In this document: positions 11,560 to 23,959 of the stretch, in pieces | How the letters are laid out: the number at the start of each line of letters is the position of its first letter | How positions within the stretch are numbered: the stretch's first letter is position 1 | Assembly (NCBI GenBank): GCA_029959085.1 | Contig: JARWIR010000005.1 | Span: 8,000,501 to 8,064,500 of the forward strand | Direction of reading: 5' to 3' | DNA from: Nemophila menziesii | Lineage: Eukaryota; Streptophyta; Magnoliopsida; Boraginales; Hydrophyllaceae | Length of the DNA: 64,000 bases | Translations under genes and position numbers: made by a program | The notes under the pieces: model-generated | Databases searched by the model: none | Seen by the model: only the letters and a program-made list of their open reading frames with translations | Told to the model about the DNA's origin: nothing

Positions 11560-12390
11560 CCAAAGTACGCTTATCTCATTATTTGACATGCCAAGAGAAT
11601 CATTGTAGTTCAACACGATGGGACCCCCAGATATGCCAATGAATCGTGAATAAAGCCCCATATAATCTTGTCATAATCCTTCGCCAAGTCCACCTTGACT
11701 GCCATGAACTTTTTCTTTCTCTTAGTGTGTCTCATGGGGAAGTCCACTTCACTAACCAAAACTAAATTATCAATAGTCGAACAGTGGGGCATAAATCTAC
11801 TATGGTATGGTCTGATACAGTCAGCTAGCATCGGGTGGAGTTGTTTCACTAGGACTTAGATGGAGATTTTGTAACTTACGTTAGTCAACCTTATCGATCT
11901 AAACTGGGTAATATACTCAGGTTACTCGGTCTAGGGATAGGATGAATTAGAGTCCCAAGTACTTCCTTCAGCAAGACTCCCATCTCTAGAGCATGTGTGG
12001 TCATAGTGCAAATCCATGGACCCACTATATCCCAACACCTCTTATAAAGTCCCAATGCCATTCCATTTTGGCATGGATCCTTATCGGGCTGCATCTGGAA
12101 CAAAGCGATCAAACTTCTTATCCGAGACAAGGTCCCTCAATTTCTAACGGAGTATGCACCAAGCATGTGAAGATGGGGTAATGAGAAATGAAACGAAGTG
12201 TTGTCCTCCAAAGGGAAAGGAGTCTCGAAGTAGTCCCCCATAGCATGCCCTCTCTACTAACTCGTCCATAATCACCCCGTGGTTGTTGTCTTTAATCCGC
12301 AATCGATTCTTACTTCCCTTTTTTACCAATTCCAAAAGATGGTAAACCCTGGTGTTCTGCTCCCCCGAATAAATCAATATGTTCTAACTC
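11560..12390 (-). pseudogene. LINE (L1-like) reverse transcriptase remnant
   Basis: Minus-strand frames carry pieces of a plant L1-type ORF2. In order of translation they are a segment near 12377-12144 (..NTRVYHLLELVKKGSKNRL..), one near 12130-11891 (..LFQMQPDKDPCQNGMALGLYK..), and reverse transcriptase motifs near 11849-11610 (..HCSTIDNLVLVSEV.. and ..MAVKVDLAKDYDKI..). The pieces lie in different frames with stops between them. The endonuclease and the YADD motif region are absent. It is flanked by a MITE on the left and simple repeats on the right. Confidence 0.75.
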
Positions 12391-12683
12391 GTTAAAACCA
12401 ATGCATCTCTTCGTTTTCAAGTATGCTCTCGCATACCTTTCTAAGTCACATCTCTAACCTCATGAGAAATCTGTTATACGAATGTTGGAGCGTCTTTTGG
12501 ATACCAGTCATGTGTGCCAATAATATCTTCTTCTTAATGAATATATCCCCAAATGTATTAAATTTCCACCCCCTCATTCATGCTACAAAATCTCTAACTA
12601 CTTTCCTCTTCCTTCTATTTTTCCTCAACCAAGACTTTGAAAGTCTCCATGTAAACACCAAATGAGGAATAATACTATAAGTA

Positions 12684-12684
12684 A

Positions 12685-12742
<58 letters not shown>
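12684..12742. repeat. (AT)n microsatellite
   Basis: A nearly pure AT dinucleotide run of about 60 bp. A second, shorter (AT)n run lies near 12904-12928. Between and after them the DNA is AT-rich and shows no gene. Confidence 0.95.
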
Positions 12743-12744
<2 letters not shown>

Positions 12745-12989
12745 CCCTTTTTTACTTCACCTATATATACTTTTTATGTGAAAGTTTTAAACACCAATTT
12801 AATAGTTTCTTTTTTCTAATTATTTATTTTTCTCTATTTGGTTTAATATCACATAAGATGGTCATACATAAGACGTAAAATAAGGGTGAATCAAATAAAA
12901 ATGATATATATATATATATATATATATGCTTTAATATTATTATACTTTAAATAATGTAGTAAACTATTATTTTTATATATACTTTATGT

Positions 12990-13276
12990 CAGGGCCGGTC
13001 CTGAGGAGAGGACAAGGAGGTCATGGTCTTGGACCCTCCCAATTCTTACAAATTTTAGAGTCCTTTAATTTTTTTCATATATAATATAATTTCTTTTTTA
13101 TTTAAAAAAGACTCAATTTTGGCTTAATTTAAAATAGAAAAATGCTAGTTTGTTTTTTTTGTTTTTAAAAAAATTGTTTAATTAAATTAAATAAAATTAA
13201 AAAAATTATATTAAATTTTTTAAAAGACCTATTTTTTAAAGTTTTTCTTAAACCTCTAAATGTGAGGACGGGGCCA
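12990..13276. mobile_element. hAT-like MITE (CAGGGCCGGTC terminus)
   Basis: Begins CAGGGCCGGTCCTGAGG and ends ..GGACGGGGCCA, a degenerate inverse of the start. The flanks CTTTATGT (12982-12989) and TTTTATGT (13277-13284) form a 7-of-8 matching target duplication of hAT size. There is no coding sequence. A relative with a similar terminus lies at 27620-27791. Confidence 0.7.
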
Positions 13277-13695
13277 TTTTATGTGAAGACCATAGGTTAA
13301 TTATTTTATAACAAAACGTGAAACCTTTAACTTATTAACCATTGTCTTGTGACTACGGTCTCAAAAGTATAAAATGAATAACACCATTTCCGTCCAAAAA
13401 AAAAATTAAAAAAAATAACACCATTTTCCCTAGCAACTTTCTTCATTTTGTTCATAGTTTGACTTCTCTATGTATGAAGAAAAGTAGTTAATTATTGTTC
13501 CTATCGTTTCAATTATTGCGAAAAGCGCCCCGCACCTAAAAGAACACAGGTAAAGACGAGAAAGTAAAGGAAAAAGTGGAAGGAATATCAATTCCATTTA
13601 CCATGCATATTTATGCAATAATTATTATACAGAAACATATTATGAATATAGAAATTGCTTTCTACGAAGTCAACCAAGTGATATTACTATTATCA

Positions 13696-15611
13696 CACTA
13701 CAGCGCGTCTTTTTTTATGACTATATTTGTAATCGCGAAAAAGGAAAAATTAGTTGCGAAATTTAAATTTGGGCTTTATCGACTACATGTAGTCGTAATT
13801 ACTTAGTCGCGAAAAACTCGTCGTTAAAGGTTACATCCAACGACAAAATCCAATAAGTAGTCGTAATTGGCCTGACATCATTTACGACTACATCTTTAGT
13901 CGTGAATGACATAAACCATTACCGACTACTGAGGTTGTCGCTAAAGAAATAAAACTAACGACTACTAGTGTAGTCGTAAAATAATTAAGTATTAGCGACT
14001 ACGAATTTCGTCGCTAGACGTTGAGAATTAGCGACTACTTGTTAATGTTTTTCTAAACTACTTGTAGTCGCTAATGACCTTTTTTATAAAATAAAAAAAT
14101 ATGTTTCCAAATTATATTTAATTGCAATTTTTATTGATTATTGCAATTAAATATAATTCAAAAAACATTTTTTTATTTTAAAAATAAATATACAATTAAA
14201 AATTAAAAATACCAATTACAAAACAAATAATTAATTAAAATACCAATAATGTACTAATGCATTGTTTCAAACCAAAATCATCCAAAAAATCAAAATAAAA
14301 GTCAAACCATACTCAAAGTCTTATTACATAATAAAATTAACCAAAATAAATACCAAAATAACCAACATAGCCAAACCTACATGCTATATAAACGGGTCTC
14401 CTGTTCTCCATCAAACTCATCATCATCTTCATCTTCATCACCACCCTCTTCATCACCTCGACTCTCAAATGCACTACCTGTTGGAGGAGTAGGGTTCGCA
14501 GGCATAGGCTGGTAAGGAGGCAAACCCTGCTATACCCTCATCTCATTAATCCATTCCATCGCATCAGTCACAACTGCCTGAGAGTAAACTGGAGGAGCAA
14601 TGATAGTAGAGGGTATATCAGGGCGTGTATATGGTGGAAGTCCCTGGGCTACTCGAAACTCGTTTATTACCGCCATCATATTCGCGTTATGCTCGTCTTG
14701 TGCCGGGGTAGTCGAAGGACTCGAGACACGCTTCTTCTTTCTCGGTCGGCCCATACCTGATGTCCAACTCCTCTTTGGCGTGCCCATAACCTCCTTAGCA
14801 GCATCCCTCACCGACTCAACTTTCTCCTTAAGCGACAAGTCTTGAGTTTCAGTTGACTCAGATTGACTCTGGGTCACTTTCTCTTTCATGTTTTCCTTTA
14901 ACACTTTTTGATTAATAAAAGACATGAAAAAAACTATTAAAGTCAAATAATGAATAAAATTATAATTAAAAAGTCATTTTTAAAATAAACTTACATCCGT
15001 GTGCTTAAAACCTTCCGACCTCCATTGCTTTGTCCTTTTGCTTTTGCCTACAACCTCGAAAAACGCACCCATGTGTGGAATGGGGACTTGTTGTCACTGA
15101 CAACGTCCCATCCGGGGTCACCTGTAGAATACCATGTTCCATTCAAAAAAATTAATAAATATTCTGTATAATTTAAACACCTATGTAAAAATCTACCTCG
15201 TAAAGAATATCCCTAGTGCGGGAATATTTCTGGAGACCTTCCCCACTTTTATTCTTTTGCTTCTTTCGATTTAATTTATTCATTTTAGCCTGGTGCTGAA
15301 AAAATTTAAAATACAAATATTAATAACATTATATATAATATAAAGGATAAAATAAATAAATAAATATATACCTTTGCTTCTTTCGAACCCCACAACTTAC
15401 AACACCTCTCAAATCTCATCGAATAAATCACTACGTTTCTTCCCTTCAAGAAATAGTCCTTCTTCGTATTTATGTTTGTAGTCTTTGTACCTATGACACA
15501 TGGTAGTATCTAAGATCCCAACAATATCTGCCCAATCGGACCTTTTCCTCCAATTAGCAATATCAAAAAATTCATATATCCAAAAATTCCTAACAGGGGT
15601 TTAGGGAAAAA
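13696..15611 (-). mobile_element. CACTA (En/Spm-like) element, partial
   Basis: One terminus, CACTACAGCGCG, lies at 13696. It is followed to about 14080 by dense TAGTCG/CGACTA words in both orientations (for example near 13785, 13797, 13860, 13890, 13925, 13970), a typical En/Spm subterminal array. Minus-strand gene remnants follow at 14530-15611. No second CACTA end is seen before the older LTR sequence that begins near 15612, so the element is truncated. No TNP2-type DDE transposase is visible. Confidence 0.65.
14530..15611 (-). pseudogene. CACTA accessory (Ptta/En/Spm-like) protein remnant
   Basis: Minus-strand pieces resemble the plant Ptta/En/Spm transposon protein: near 15600-15390 (..DWADIVGILDTTMCHRYKDYKHKY..), near 15300-15190 (..AKMNKLNRKKQKNKSG..), near 15060-15000, and an intact 138-codon frame at 14946-14530 (..RDAAKEVMGTPKRSW.., ..MEWINEM..). 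Introns could separate them, but the first part has frame breaks. The 3' end lies toward the CACTA terminus at 13696, as in other members. Function in transposition is inferred from context only. Confidence 0.5.
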
Positions 15612-15711
15612 AATGGTTCATAATCGTCTAGTGTACGGTAGTGATCCTGATAGCTTGCCTAACTAGATAGGCACTAGGGTTAAGAATTAATTACCGATCA
15701 TTGTGTAGGTC
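15612..15711 (+). repeat. Older LTR remnant, left part (continues at 20104-20518)
   Basis: This ~100-bp piece and 20104-20518 join into one sequence when element B is removed. Together they resemble the central and 3' part of the family A and B LTRs, with landmarks 'ctagatag..cactagggtt', 'ttcacccttataattagaacag', 'cctgagaatgatct' and a final 'ggacccacca'. It is an older, diverged Athila-like LTR used as a target by element B. Confidence 0.6.
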
Positions 15712-17277
15712 TGATGTCTCCCTAAATGTTCTAATTTTATGCCCTTGGGAGACATCATTTTTTATGTTTATTTGATTAATTTGATAGACTTTTGGGCTAA
15801 ATATGCAATAATCCGAATTTCCTCTTTTATTTCTAGTATTTTTGATTTATTAAACTTTTGCGCGTAATCTTGTGTATTTTAGTGAAAAGATTGTAGGTTT
15901 TGAATATTAGCTAGGATAGGAACATGAGAATAAAGTCAAAGATCGTGATATGGAGTCAAAGCTTGAAGATAAATCCCGAAAAGAATTATATTTTGAAGCT
16001 GCAAATCTAGAAAACAGGCCAAAGATTGATGATTTCGAGGCACTTATGAGTTAATTTAGCCGCTGACCTTGGAAGAGATTATGTTCCTTATCGAGTTACG
16101 GAAATTTAGCAAGTGATTTGAGGTCAATTGGAGTTATAACGAATCGGATAGAGCTGTTTTAGTGGAGGTGGTGCAGCAGTTACGGGATTTGGGCTTAATT
16201 AGTGGACTTGGGCTTTTCTAATTTTCACTTAATCCTTAAGTAAAAGCCCTAATCCGATTTTATCATTATAAATAGGCCTTTAGACCTCATTATTCAGTAC
16301 CTCTCACTTTATTCTTCAAATTAAAACATCATTAGAAGAGAGCGTCAAGAAGAAAAAGAAGTTTGGAGCTGGAAACTGTCTATATCTCCACGTTGCAGCC
16401 AATTCATCTTCCTAATTCGGTTTTTTATTTTCCTTTCTATAAAACAATTATGAATTCCTTTTTATTTATTTTCTTAGTTTTTCCAATTATGAGCTAATTT
16501 TAATTAGTGCTTAAGATCGCATTATGGATTGATTTTGATTCTATATTATTCTATGCTTTTGTATTTGGGATTTTTACAATTGAAATCAAATTGGGTATTA
16601 GGTATTTTTCATTAATTTGTTCTTAATAACTATAATTGACGTAATAACCAATCATAGGTCTTAGTATCTAGGCTATTCCAATTAGTGGCGATTGGATCAC
16701 CTTGACGGGGGGTTTAGGTACAGAAATAATTAATGAATGTAGAAATTATTTGACTCTGACGAGCGTAATTAATCCTATGGTCAATTGGGTAAAATAAACT
16801 TAATCACTTAAGAATGGACTATAATCACCCTGACGGGGTTTGTAGCATTTAAGAGTAGCTCCTTAGTCCACCCTGACGGTGGTAAGGATGACCTTAGAAT
16901 CCCGACCATTACTTTTTACCAATTTGTCCCTTAAACGAAACATGGAATAAATAAGAGTTAGATGAAATCCTTGCGTATCTCAAGTACTGCTTTCTCATCT
17001 TGCGTAAACACTTTAATTTCTTGCGTCTAGTTATTTACTTACATTAATTTAGTCTTTTCATTATTTGTCTTAGTTATTAGATAACCAACAAAACAAACTT
17101 AAAATCATTTATCTGCTTTTACGTGCAATTAAACACTACTTGATAAGCATTAGAGTCAACCAATCCGTCCCTGAGAACGAATCTGTTATCACTATTATTA
17201 CTTGGGACAACCGTACACTTGCGGTTGTGGTTCTCTTTACTTATTGCATTTATTTTAGAACACACAAAGGACCACCA
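15712..17277 (+). repeat. 5' LTR, family B
   Basis: 1566 bp, starts TGATGTCTCCC and ends GGACCACCA. It is shared with the solo LTR 22099-23674 and, from 16551 onward, with 19371-20103. The 3' half contains a recurring 'ccctgacggggt/ccttgacgggggg' word at about 16700, 16830 and 16870. A TATA-like 'tataaata' lies near 16266. Confidence 0.88.
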
Positions 17278-17283
17278 AGTTTT

Positions 17284-17301
17284 TGGTGCCGCTGCCGGGG
17301 A
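17284..17301 (+). promoter_or_regulatory. Primer binding site, tRNA-Asp type
   Basis: TGGTGCCGCTGCCGGGGA six bases after the LTR end corresponds to the element A site with one further difference, so it pairs with the 3' end of tRNA-Asp with two mismatches. Confidence 0.8.
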
Positions 17302-17428
17302 CGGTAGCGTGTGACCCCGGTGTTTATCCTTTAGTGTTAGTTGCATTTTTATTTTCAGTTTTACGCTTGTGTTTGTTTTGTTTTTACAGGTGATTTATTC
17401 AGGTAATGATCAAGAAAATTAATTAAAT

Positions 17429-18652
17429 ATGTATATAGAACATTACCCAAATCCTGGTCCATTTGACTATTGGGAAGACTCTTCGGGACAACAACAATGA
17501 GGTATAAATTTTTACCAACAACCTTATCAATACCCGCAAGAGTAAGGATAGAACAATCAATGGATCGGGAATAATCAACAACAAACACCATATCACTATC
17601 AACAAGAGCATGAATGGAACAATCAATGGATTGAGAACAATCAACAACAGCTATCATATCACTATCAACACGAGCATGAATGGAACAACCAGTGGGTTGA
17701 AAACATTCGACAACCTCCACCTTCACCACAAATTTCCCAATTAGATAGATCACTTAAAGAACTCGTGCGCTTATATGAACAAAGGCTGGAGTCAACAGAG
17801 AAAAATATATCCAGCTTGAAAAGAATGCAAAATCAGCTAGATGAAATGCTTACTCAAACTGGAAAAACAGTTGAGGAGGACGTGTTGAAAGAAGATATTA
17901 TTGATAGTGATATGACCATCGTGCCAATTATAAATGGAGACCACCTTGTGGTTGAAAATCTTGTTAGCATGGTGGAAGAAGGAGTAGCAACGAAAATCCT
18001 AGAAATTGAAACAGAAATTGCTATTCCTATGGTGCGTGCACATGATCAAGGTATAGAACGAAAAAAGGAGGAAGAGGTGATCGAGATTAGAGAGATTTCA
18101 AAGAAAGAATATTATGAGGTAATAGTGGAAGATTGGGTTGAAAGTGAAGACGAGTGTGAAATGGTTGGAGAATCAATTGAAGAATTAAAGGTTAAAGAAA
18201 AAATAGAAATTGAATATCCGCCACAAAAAGTTCACCAATCATCATCTCCACCACGAATCATTATTAGAGATGAAAAATCAGAATCACCTCCACTACCATA
18301 AATGATCAATATGTGCTATACTAGCAAGGTGCCACACCTCGAGAGCAAAACGGCAAGGAAGAGCACCTACCCACCACATTTTAAAGATGAATACGAGATT
18401 GAAACGAGGAATAAAAATAATCTTATACCGTTGAGAACGGTTATCTACTCTAATGTGGTGGAAAATGAGTTTCGTCGTGAAAATAAGAAGGCGAAACGAA
18501 GTACTTACCCAACCCCTTTTAGAGATCGATTGAATAATATTCTAAGGGGGAAGGTTCTTAAGATTTTACATCAAGGAAGAGGCGAGTTTAAGCGGAGGAA
18601 CACCGTAAAGGCCTCAATACCATTTTCATGGAAGGTAACGCGTCGAACTTAA
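17429..18652 (+). pseudogene. Gag-like frame of element B, four internal stops
   Basis: A single frame starts at an ATG (17429) and runs to 18652. Stops lie at 17498 (TGA), 17543 (TAA), 17549 (TAG) and 18299 (TAA). The N-terminal third is Gln/Asn/Tyr-rich with about three copies of a repeat around 'YHYQQEHEWNNQW'. The middle (17765-18298) is acidic with a coiled-coil-like start. The C-terminal part has two copies of a K/R-STYP-x-x-F-K/R-D motif. No zinc knuckle, protease or known capsid domain is seen. Past the stop at 18650 the frame continues to ..GDNP, as in elements A and C. I call it gag-like from position and organisation, not from domain similarity. Confidence 0.65.
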
Positions 18653-18912
18653 AGACGTAATAAACAAAAATGCTTCTTGGGAGACAACCCATGTTTTAAA
18701 TTGCTTTCATATCTTTTAAATTCTTAGTGTAAATTAGAGTAATGGTTATTGATTTAGTGTTTATTAGTAAGAAATGAGAAAGGTTGGTGTCTTTAATGAT
18801 TACAGGAGTAAAGGTCATGAGTTTGGGGTAGTTAGGTTATCAGCAACTTCGGAAGATCATAACGTGACGCTCGGAGGTCGGAATTAACTTTTTCTTGAGC
18901 CTAAACCGCTTA

Positions 18913-19367
18913 TTTTTTCGAGATCTATCCAATGGTGGAGTCCAAAAGTTCTGATACATAGCCCAAAGTTTCTGACATGTGCGTAAAGAGACGAAATTCA
19001 TGGTGCGAAAATGAAGAAAACCGAATTCTGAGAAAAATGGTAACTCCAATGGAAAATCGCCTATCACAGCAGTTGACCGGCAAGCCGGCGGCTGACCGGC
19101 ATGCCGGTCGCTGTGTCGGCGAAAAATAAATTACGAAATTGATTTTTTTATTAATTTTTTTACCTTTGACGCAAGCCTCCTTGCGTCATTGCTGACGCAA
19201 TAGTCAGAACATCCTCCTTTGTTGACCGGCATACCGGTTATCAGACCGGCATACCGGTCGCGTCTCGCTGGCGCAACTTCAGACGCAGCGTCGTTGCTGA
19301 CGCAGTGGTCAGAAACTTTTAGCTGTTTATCTGAACTTTTTGATTTAACCATTGGATAGAACTCGAA
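18913..19367. repeat. Inverted-repeat-bounded palindrome cluster in element B
   Basis: The region is bounded by an inverted pair (a TTCGAGATCTATCCAATGG-like word near 18918 and its complement near 19343-19367). Inside lie the perfect 16-bp palindrome GACCGGCATGCCGGTC (19094-19109), GACCGGCATACCGGT words near 19224 and 19243, and paired TTGCGTCA/TGACGCAA words near 19170-19200 and 19290-19305. It looks able to fold extensively. No protein is credited. Confidence 0.7.
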
Positions 19368-19370
19368 AAT

Positions 19371-20103
19371 CTATGCTTTTGTATTTGGGATTTTTACAAT
19401 TGAAATCAAATTGGGTATTAGGTATTTTTCATTAATTTGTTTTTAATAACTATAATTGACGTAATTAACCGATCATAGGTCTTAGTATCTAGGCTATTCC
19501 AATTAGTGGCGATTGGATCACCTTGACGGGGGGTTTAGGTACAGAAATAATTAATGAATGTAGGATATAAATTATTTGACTCTGACGAGCGTAATTAATC
19601 CTATGGACAATTGGGTAAAATAAACTTAATCACTTAAGGATAGACTATAATCACCCTGACGGGGTTTGTAGCATTTAAGAGTAGCTCCTTAGTCCACCCT
19701 GACGGGGGTAAGGATGACCTTAGAATCCCGACCATTACTTTTTACCAATTTGTCCCTTAAACGAAACATGGAATAAATAAGAGTTAGATGAAATCCTTGC
19801 GTATCTCAAGTACTGCTTTCTCATCTTGCGTAAACACTTTAATTTCTTGCGTCTAGTTATTTACTTGCATTAATTTAGTCTTTTCATTATTTATCTTAGT
19901 TATTAGATAACCAACAAAACAAACTTAAAATCATTTATCTGCTTTTACGTGCAATTAAACACTACTTGATAAGCATTAGAGTCAACCAATCCGTCCCTGA
20001 GAACGAATCTGTTATCACTATTATTACTTGGGACAACCGTACACTTGCGGTTGTGGTTCTCTTTACTTATTTCATTTATGTTAGAACACAAAAAGGACCA
20101 CCA
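19371..20103 (+). repeat. 3' LTR remnant, family B
   Basis: Nearly identical to 16551-17277 of the 5' LTR and ends in CCACCA at the target duplication. The first ~839 bp of the LTR and the polypurine tract are missing. The high similarity between the paired copies suggests fairly recent insertion. Confidence 0.88.
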
Positions 20104-20518
20104 AGGTCCCCTATAATTACAGAATATCGACTACATATGTTAACTCAATTCACCCTTATAATTAGAACAGATACTTAGCAGGATAGGTGGATACTAGCAT
20201 ATTTAACCTATATTTCATCTCATTCTTCTTAATTTTGGTTACTTGCATTCGCTAGTTTAATATTATTTCTTGCATTTAGTTCTTATTTATAAACCAAACA
20301 AATATCATCTTTTATTTATGTTTTAGTTTAAACGAGTAAATCCATTTACACTTATATTGAACACGAGTTTGAGCTAACTAATTAAATCCCTGAGAATGAT
20401 CTTACACACTTACTATTACTTGCAAACGATCTGTACACTTGTGGAGAGTTATCGTAGTTCTTTCAAGGTGTGTGTGATTTTATATCCTTTATTTATCACA
20501 CCTCTGGACCCACCACCC
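20104..20518 (+). repeat. Older LTR remnant, right part
   Basis: Continuation of 15612-15711 after element B. It includes an R/U5-like end: 'cctgagaatgatct', 'gtacacttgtgg', and a terminal 'ggacccacca'. No primer site follows. From 20519 to 21218 I see no gene or recognisable repeat. Confidence 0.6.
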
Positions 20519-22098
20519 ATACTCATATTATTTGTCGAATTTATCTTAGTATCTCTAGGCTCTAAACTGCAAGAATTCTCTAGCTGTTTTCCACCACTTG
20601 CTGTTGTTTAATACTAAAAAAACCTGCATTACAACCCCCATTTTTTGCGCAAACCGGCCTGTTGTAGGGAACCTTTGGTGGTGTTGTTCTTCTCGTTCCC
20701 TGCGTGCTAGATTCAGACTACAAATTTCTACAAAACTACCCCTAATCCATGTGTATGTTCCAGTGATGGGGAAGGGTTATTGGCGAACCTGCGCATTTAT
20801 TGAGCTACTACTCAATCCCGGTGTTGTTGCGAAAAGATTAGTTAGTAGTTTCAACTTCATTCAACTGAGTGTTGCGATATAACTTGTGATGGCTTCGGTA
20901 GGGAGAACATACGTCATCTTTCGGGCTAGTCATGTGCTCCGTACGATCTTCACCGCGGGTTCTTGAATGCTCGTAAAAACTTATCCTCGTAGCGACCAAA
21001 GGTTATACATTTTTTACGACTAACGGGTAGATCCGGTTTTTCGCCTTAACTTAAAATCCCTACCTCTTGGTGAACTACCCTCCACACACTCCTTCCTTCG
21101 CTTATTCAAATCAATCTCAACCAAAATTCGAGTGTAATATATATCCTTATAAATCAATTTAATCCAAAAGTTCTAATGTGTTTGCCAACTTGTGAGGCTA
21201 TCTTAGCAATCCAAAGATGAGATTATTACCCAAAGAGTCTTGAACACACCCACTAAGACCCATCAAGACTTCACTATTTCTACCTTCTTACTAAAGGCCA
21301 CAAATAAAAATTAACCCTATAAGCCAAAATCCAAATTACATTTTTACCCCCTTTTGTTTTTTTCCTATATATATATACCTTTTTATATCATAATTATTTT
21401 AAAACCCTAAATATCTCACCTCTTTCCACTCTCCCTATTTATCTCTCTTCTCTCCCTAAACCTCACGCATCTTGAGATTTTTGTCATTCATTTCCTAATA
21501 GCAGCCATGGCTGGTGGAGCTTCTTAATCGCGATGGCCAGATCCACCAAAACCAGTTCAGAGCTGAGTTGGTGAGTTTTGCCAGAAAGTTGAAGAGAATG
21601 GCTTCTCGTCGGAGCTTAGATCCGACGCTGTTGGAGATTAGATCCGGCGCTAGAGATTAGATCCGGCGCTGGAGCTTCGATTTATGGAGGTAATCGAGTT
21701 CGCAGCACCTCACCGGACATGAACAAACGGAACAACTTAGCTTCCGATTTCAAGATCCTGCCAAGAAGCTTCTTCTCTATTTAATTTTTTTACAGATTGT
21801 AGAAGAAGCTGTTTTACACCTCCAATGTGCTTTATGTGGTAAAATTGTCTTAAACATGATATAAGAGCTCTCTCAACAATAATTATAGATAGTAGTAGTT
21901 GTGGGAGCAATTGAAATGAATCATATATTGCAATATATGAGATTGTATTCTTTGTTTTGGTGGTCAGGTATAGGTTGAGTTTTGGTTGCAGTGATAAATT
22001 ACAGATGGGAGCACTCATTGGTGGTTTTACATGAGCAAGAGCTGCTTTAGTTGTTGCTGCTAAGTAGTAATATTTTGACTTCTGCACAAGTGTATAAT

Positions 22099-23674
22099 TG
22101 ATGTCTACCTAAATGTTCTAATTTTATGCCCTTGGGAGACATCATTTTTGGTGTTTATTCGACTATTTTGATAGACTTTTGGGCTAAATATGCAATAATC
22201 CGAATTTCCTCTTTTATTCTAGTATTTTTAATTTATTAAACTTTTGCGCGTAATATTGTGTATTTTAGTGAAAAGTTTGTAGGTTTTGAATATTAGCTAG
22301 GAGAGGAATCCGAGAATAAAGTCAAAGATCGTGATATGGAGTCAAAGCATGAAGACAAATCCCAAAAGAACTGATATTTTAAAGCTGCAAATCTAGAAAG
22401 TTGTCAAAGATTGCTGATTTCGAGCCACCTAAGAGTAGATTTAGCTGCTGACTTATGAAGAGAAAACGCGCCCCATTGAGTTACGGACTTTAGCAACTGT
22501 AATGAGGTCAATCCGAGTTGAAACGAGCCAGTTAGAGTTGTTTTAGTGGAGGTGGTGCAGCAGTTACGAGATTTTGGGCTAAGATAATGGACTTGGGCCT
22601 TTATTATTTCATTTAAACCTTATCCTAAGGTCCAAGTCTGAATTCTGGAGTATAAATAAGGGTTTTGACTTCTATTTTTTATACAATTCACTTTTTACAA
22701 AAGAAAGCATCAAAGAGAAGTCAAGGCAAGGAAGAGGAGAAAGCTACAGAGCTGGAGACGGTCTATATCTCCAATTCACAGCTAGTCTAATTCCAAAATT
22801 ACGTTTTTCTTTTATTTCTTTCTGTAAAACAATATGAATACTTTTATTTCTTTTAATTTAGTTTTTCGCATTAGCATGAGCTAATTTCATTAAGTGCTTG
22901 AGAACGCATAATGGGTTAATCCCAATTTGATTTCGTTTCATATGTTTGGATTTGGGATAATTATTATTTAAATCAAACTGGGTAAATTGTATTTTTCTTT
23001 AATTTGCATTTTATTTACTATGATTGACCTGATCAATTGATAATATGACTTAGTATCTAGGCTATTCCAATTAGTGGCGATTGGATCACCTTGACGGGGG
23101 GTCTGGGTACAGAACTAGTTAATGAATGTAGGTTAGAAATTAGAGACTCTGACGAGCTTAATTAAACCTATGTCCTATTGGTTATATTAGACTTAATCAC
23201 TTGAGAGTGGACTATAATCACCCTGATGGGGTTTGTAGCACTTGAGAGTCGCTCCTTAGTCCACCCTGACGGGGGTAAGGAGATATCTGAATCCCGACCA
23301 ATACAAAATTGCCAATTTGTCCCTTAAACAATGTATGAAATGAATGACAATTAGGTGAAACCCTTGCGTCTCTCAAGTACTGCCTTTCCCATCTTGCGTA
23401 AACACTTTATTTTCTTGCGTCTAGTTAATTATTTGCATTAATTGAGTATTTTAATTTATTGTCTTAGCATTAGAAAACCAAACAAACAATTCTAAAAATC
23501 ATTTACTTGTTTTCACGTGCAATTAACTACTATCTGATAAGCATTAGAGTCAACCATTCCGTCCCTGAGAACGAATCTGTTTTATCACTTATATTACTTG
23601 GGACAACCGTACACTTGCGGTTGTGGTTCTCTTATCCTTATTGCATTTATTTTAGAACACACAAAGGACCACCA
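22099..23674 (+). mobile_element. Solo LTR, family B
   Basis: 1576 bp, begins TGATGTCTACC and ends GGACCACCA, flanked by a perfect 5-bp duplication ATAAT (22094-22098 and 23675-23679). No primer site or internal sequence follows. It carries the same 'cctgacgggg' words as the other family B copies. It lies within the MULE 21219-24510 and is therefore younger than that element. Confidence 0.92.
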
Positions 23675-23959
23675 ATAATAGAGCAGTAGATTAATTCAAG
23701 TATCTGGTGGATAATTGAAATTCTTTTTAATGCTTTCTCTGTTTAGCTTAAGATCTTGAAGTCCTTATATAATCTGGAGCATCATTTCGTAATGATATAT
23801 ATTCTATTATTCCCTTGGTCAAAAATGTCAATTGATTCTCAAAAACATTCACACACATATCTTCTTTTTTCTTTTGTTTGAATGTATATTAATTTTGAAA
23901 TTTTATAAATAATATAAGATTTTATTGCTTTAGTTGCTACTCTGCAGTTTTCTAACGAT

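Larger units (their letters stand above)
15712..20103 (+). mobile_element. Non-autonomous Athila-like retrotransposon B (gag-only)
   Basis: A 4392-bp element with a perfect 5-bp target duplication AGGTC (15707-15711 and 20104-20108). Order: 5' LTR (15712-17277), primer site (17284-17301), gag-like frame (17429-18652), palindrome-rich region (18913-19367), partial 3' LTR (19371-20103). There is no pol. It has the same design as element A and the minus-strand element at 31600-34260. The insertion interrupts the older LTR at 15612-20518. Confidence 0.88.
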
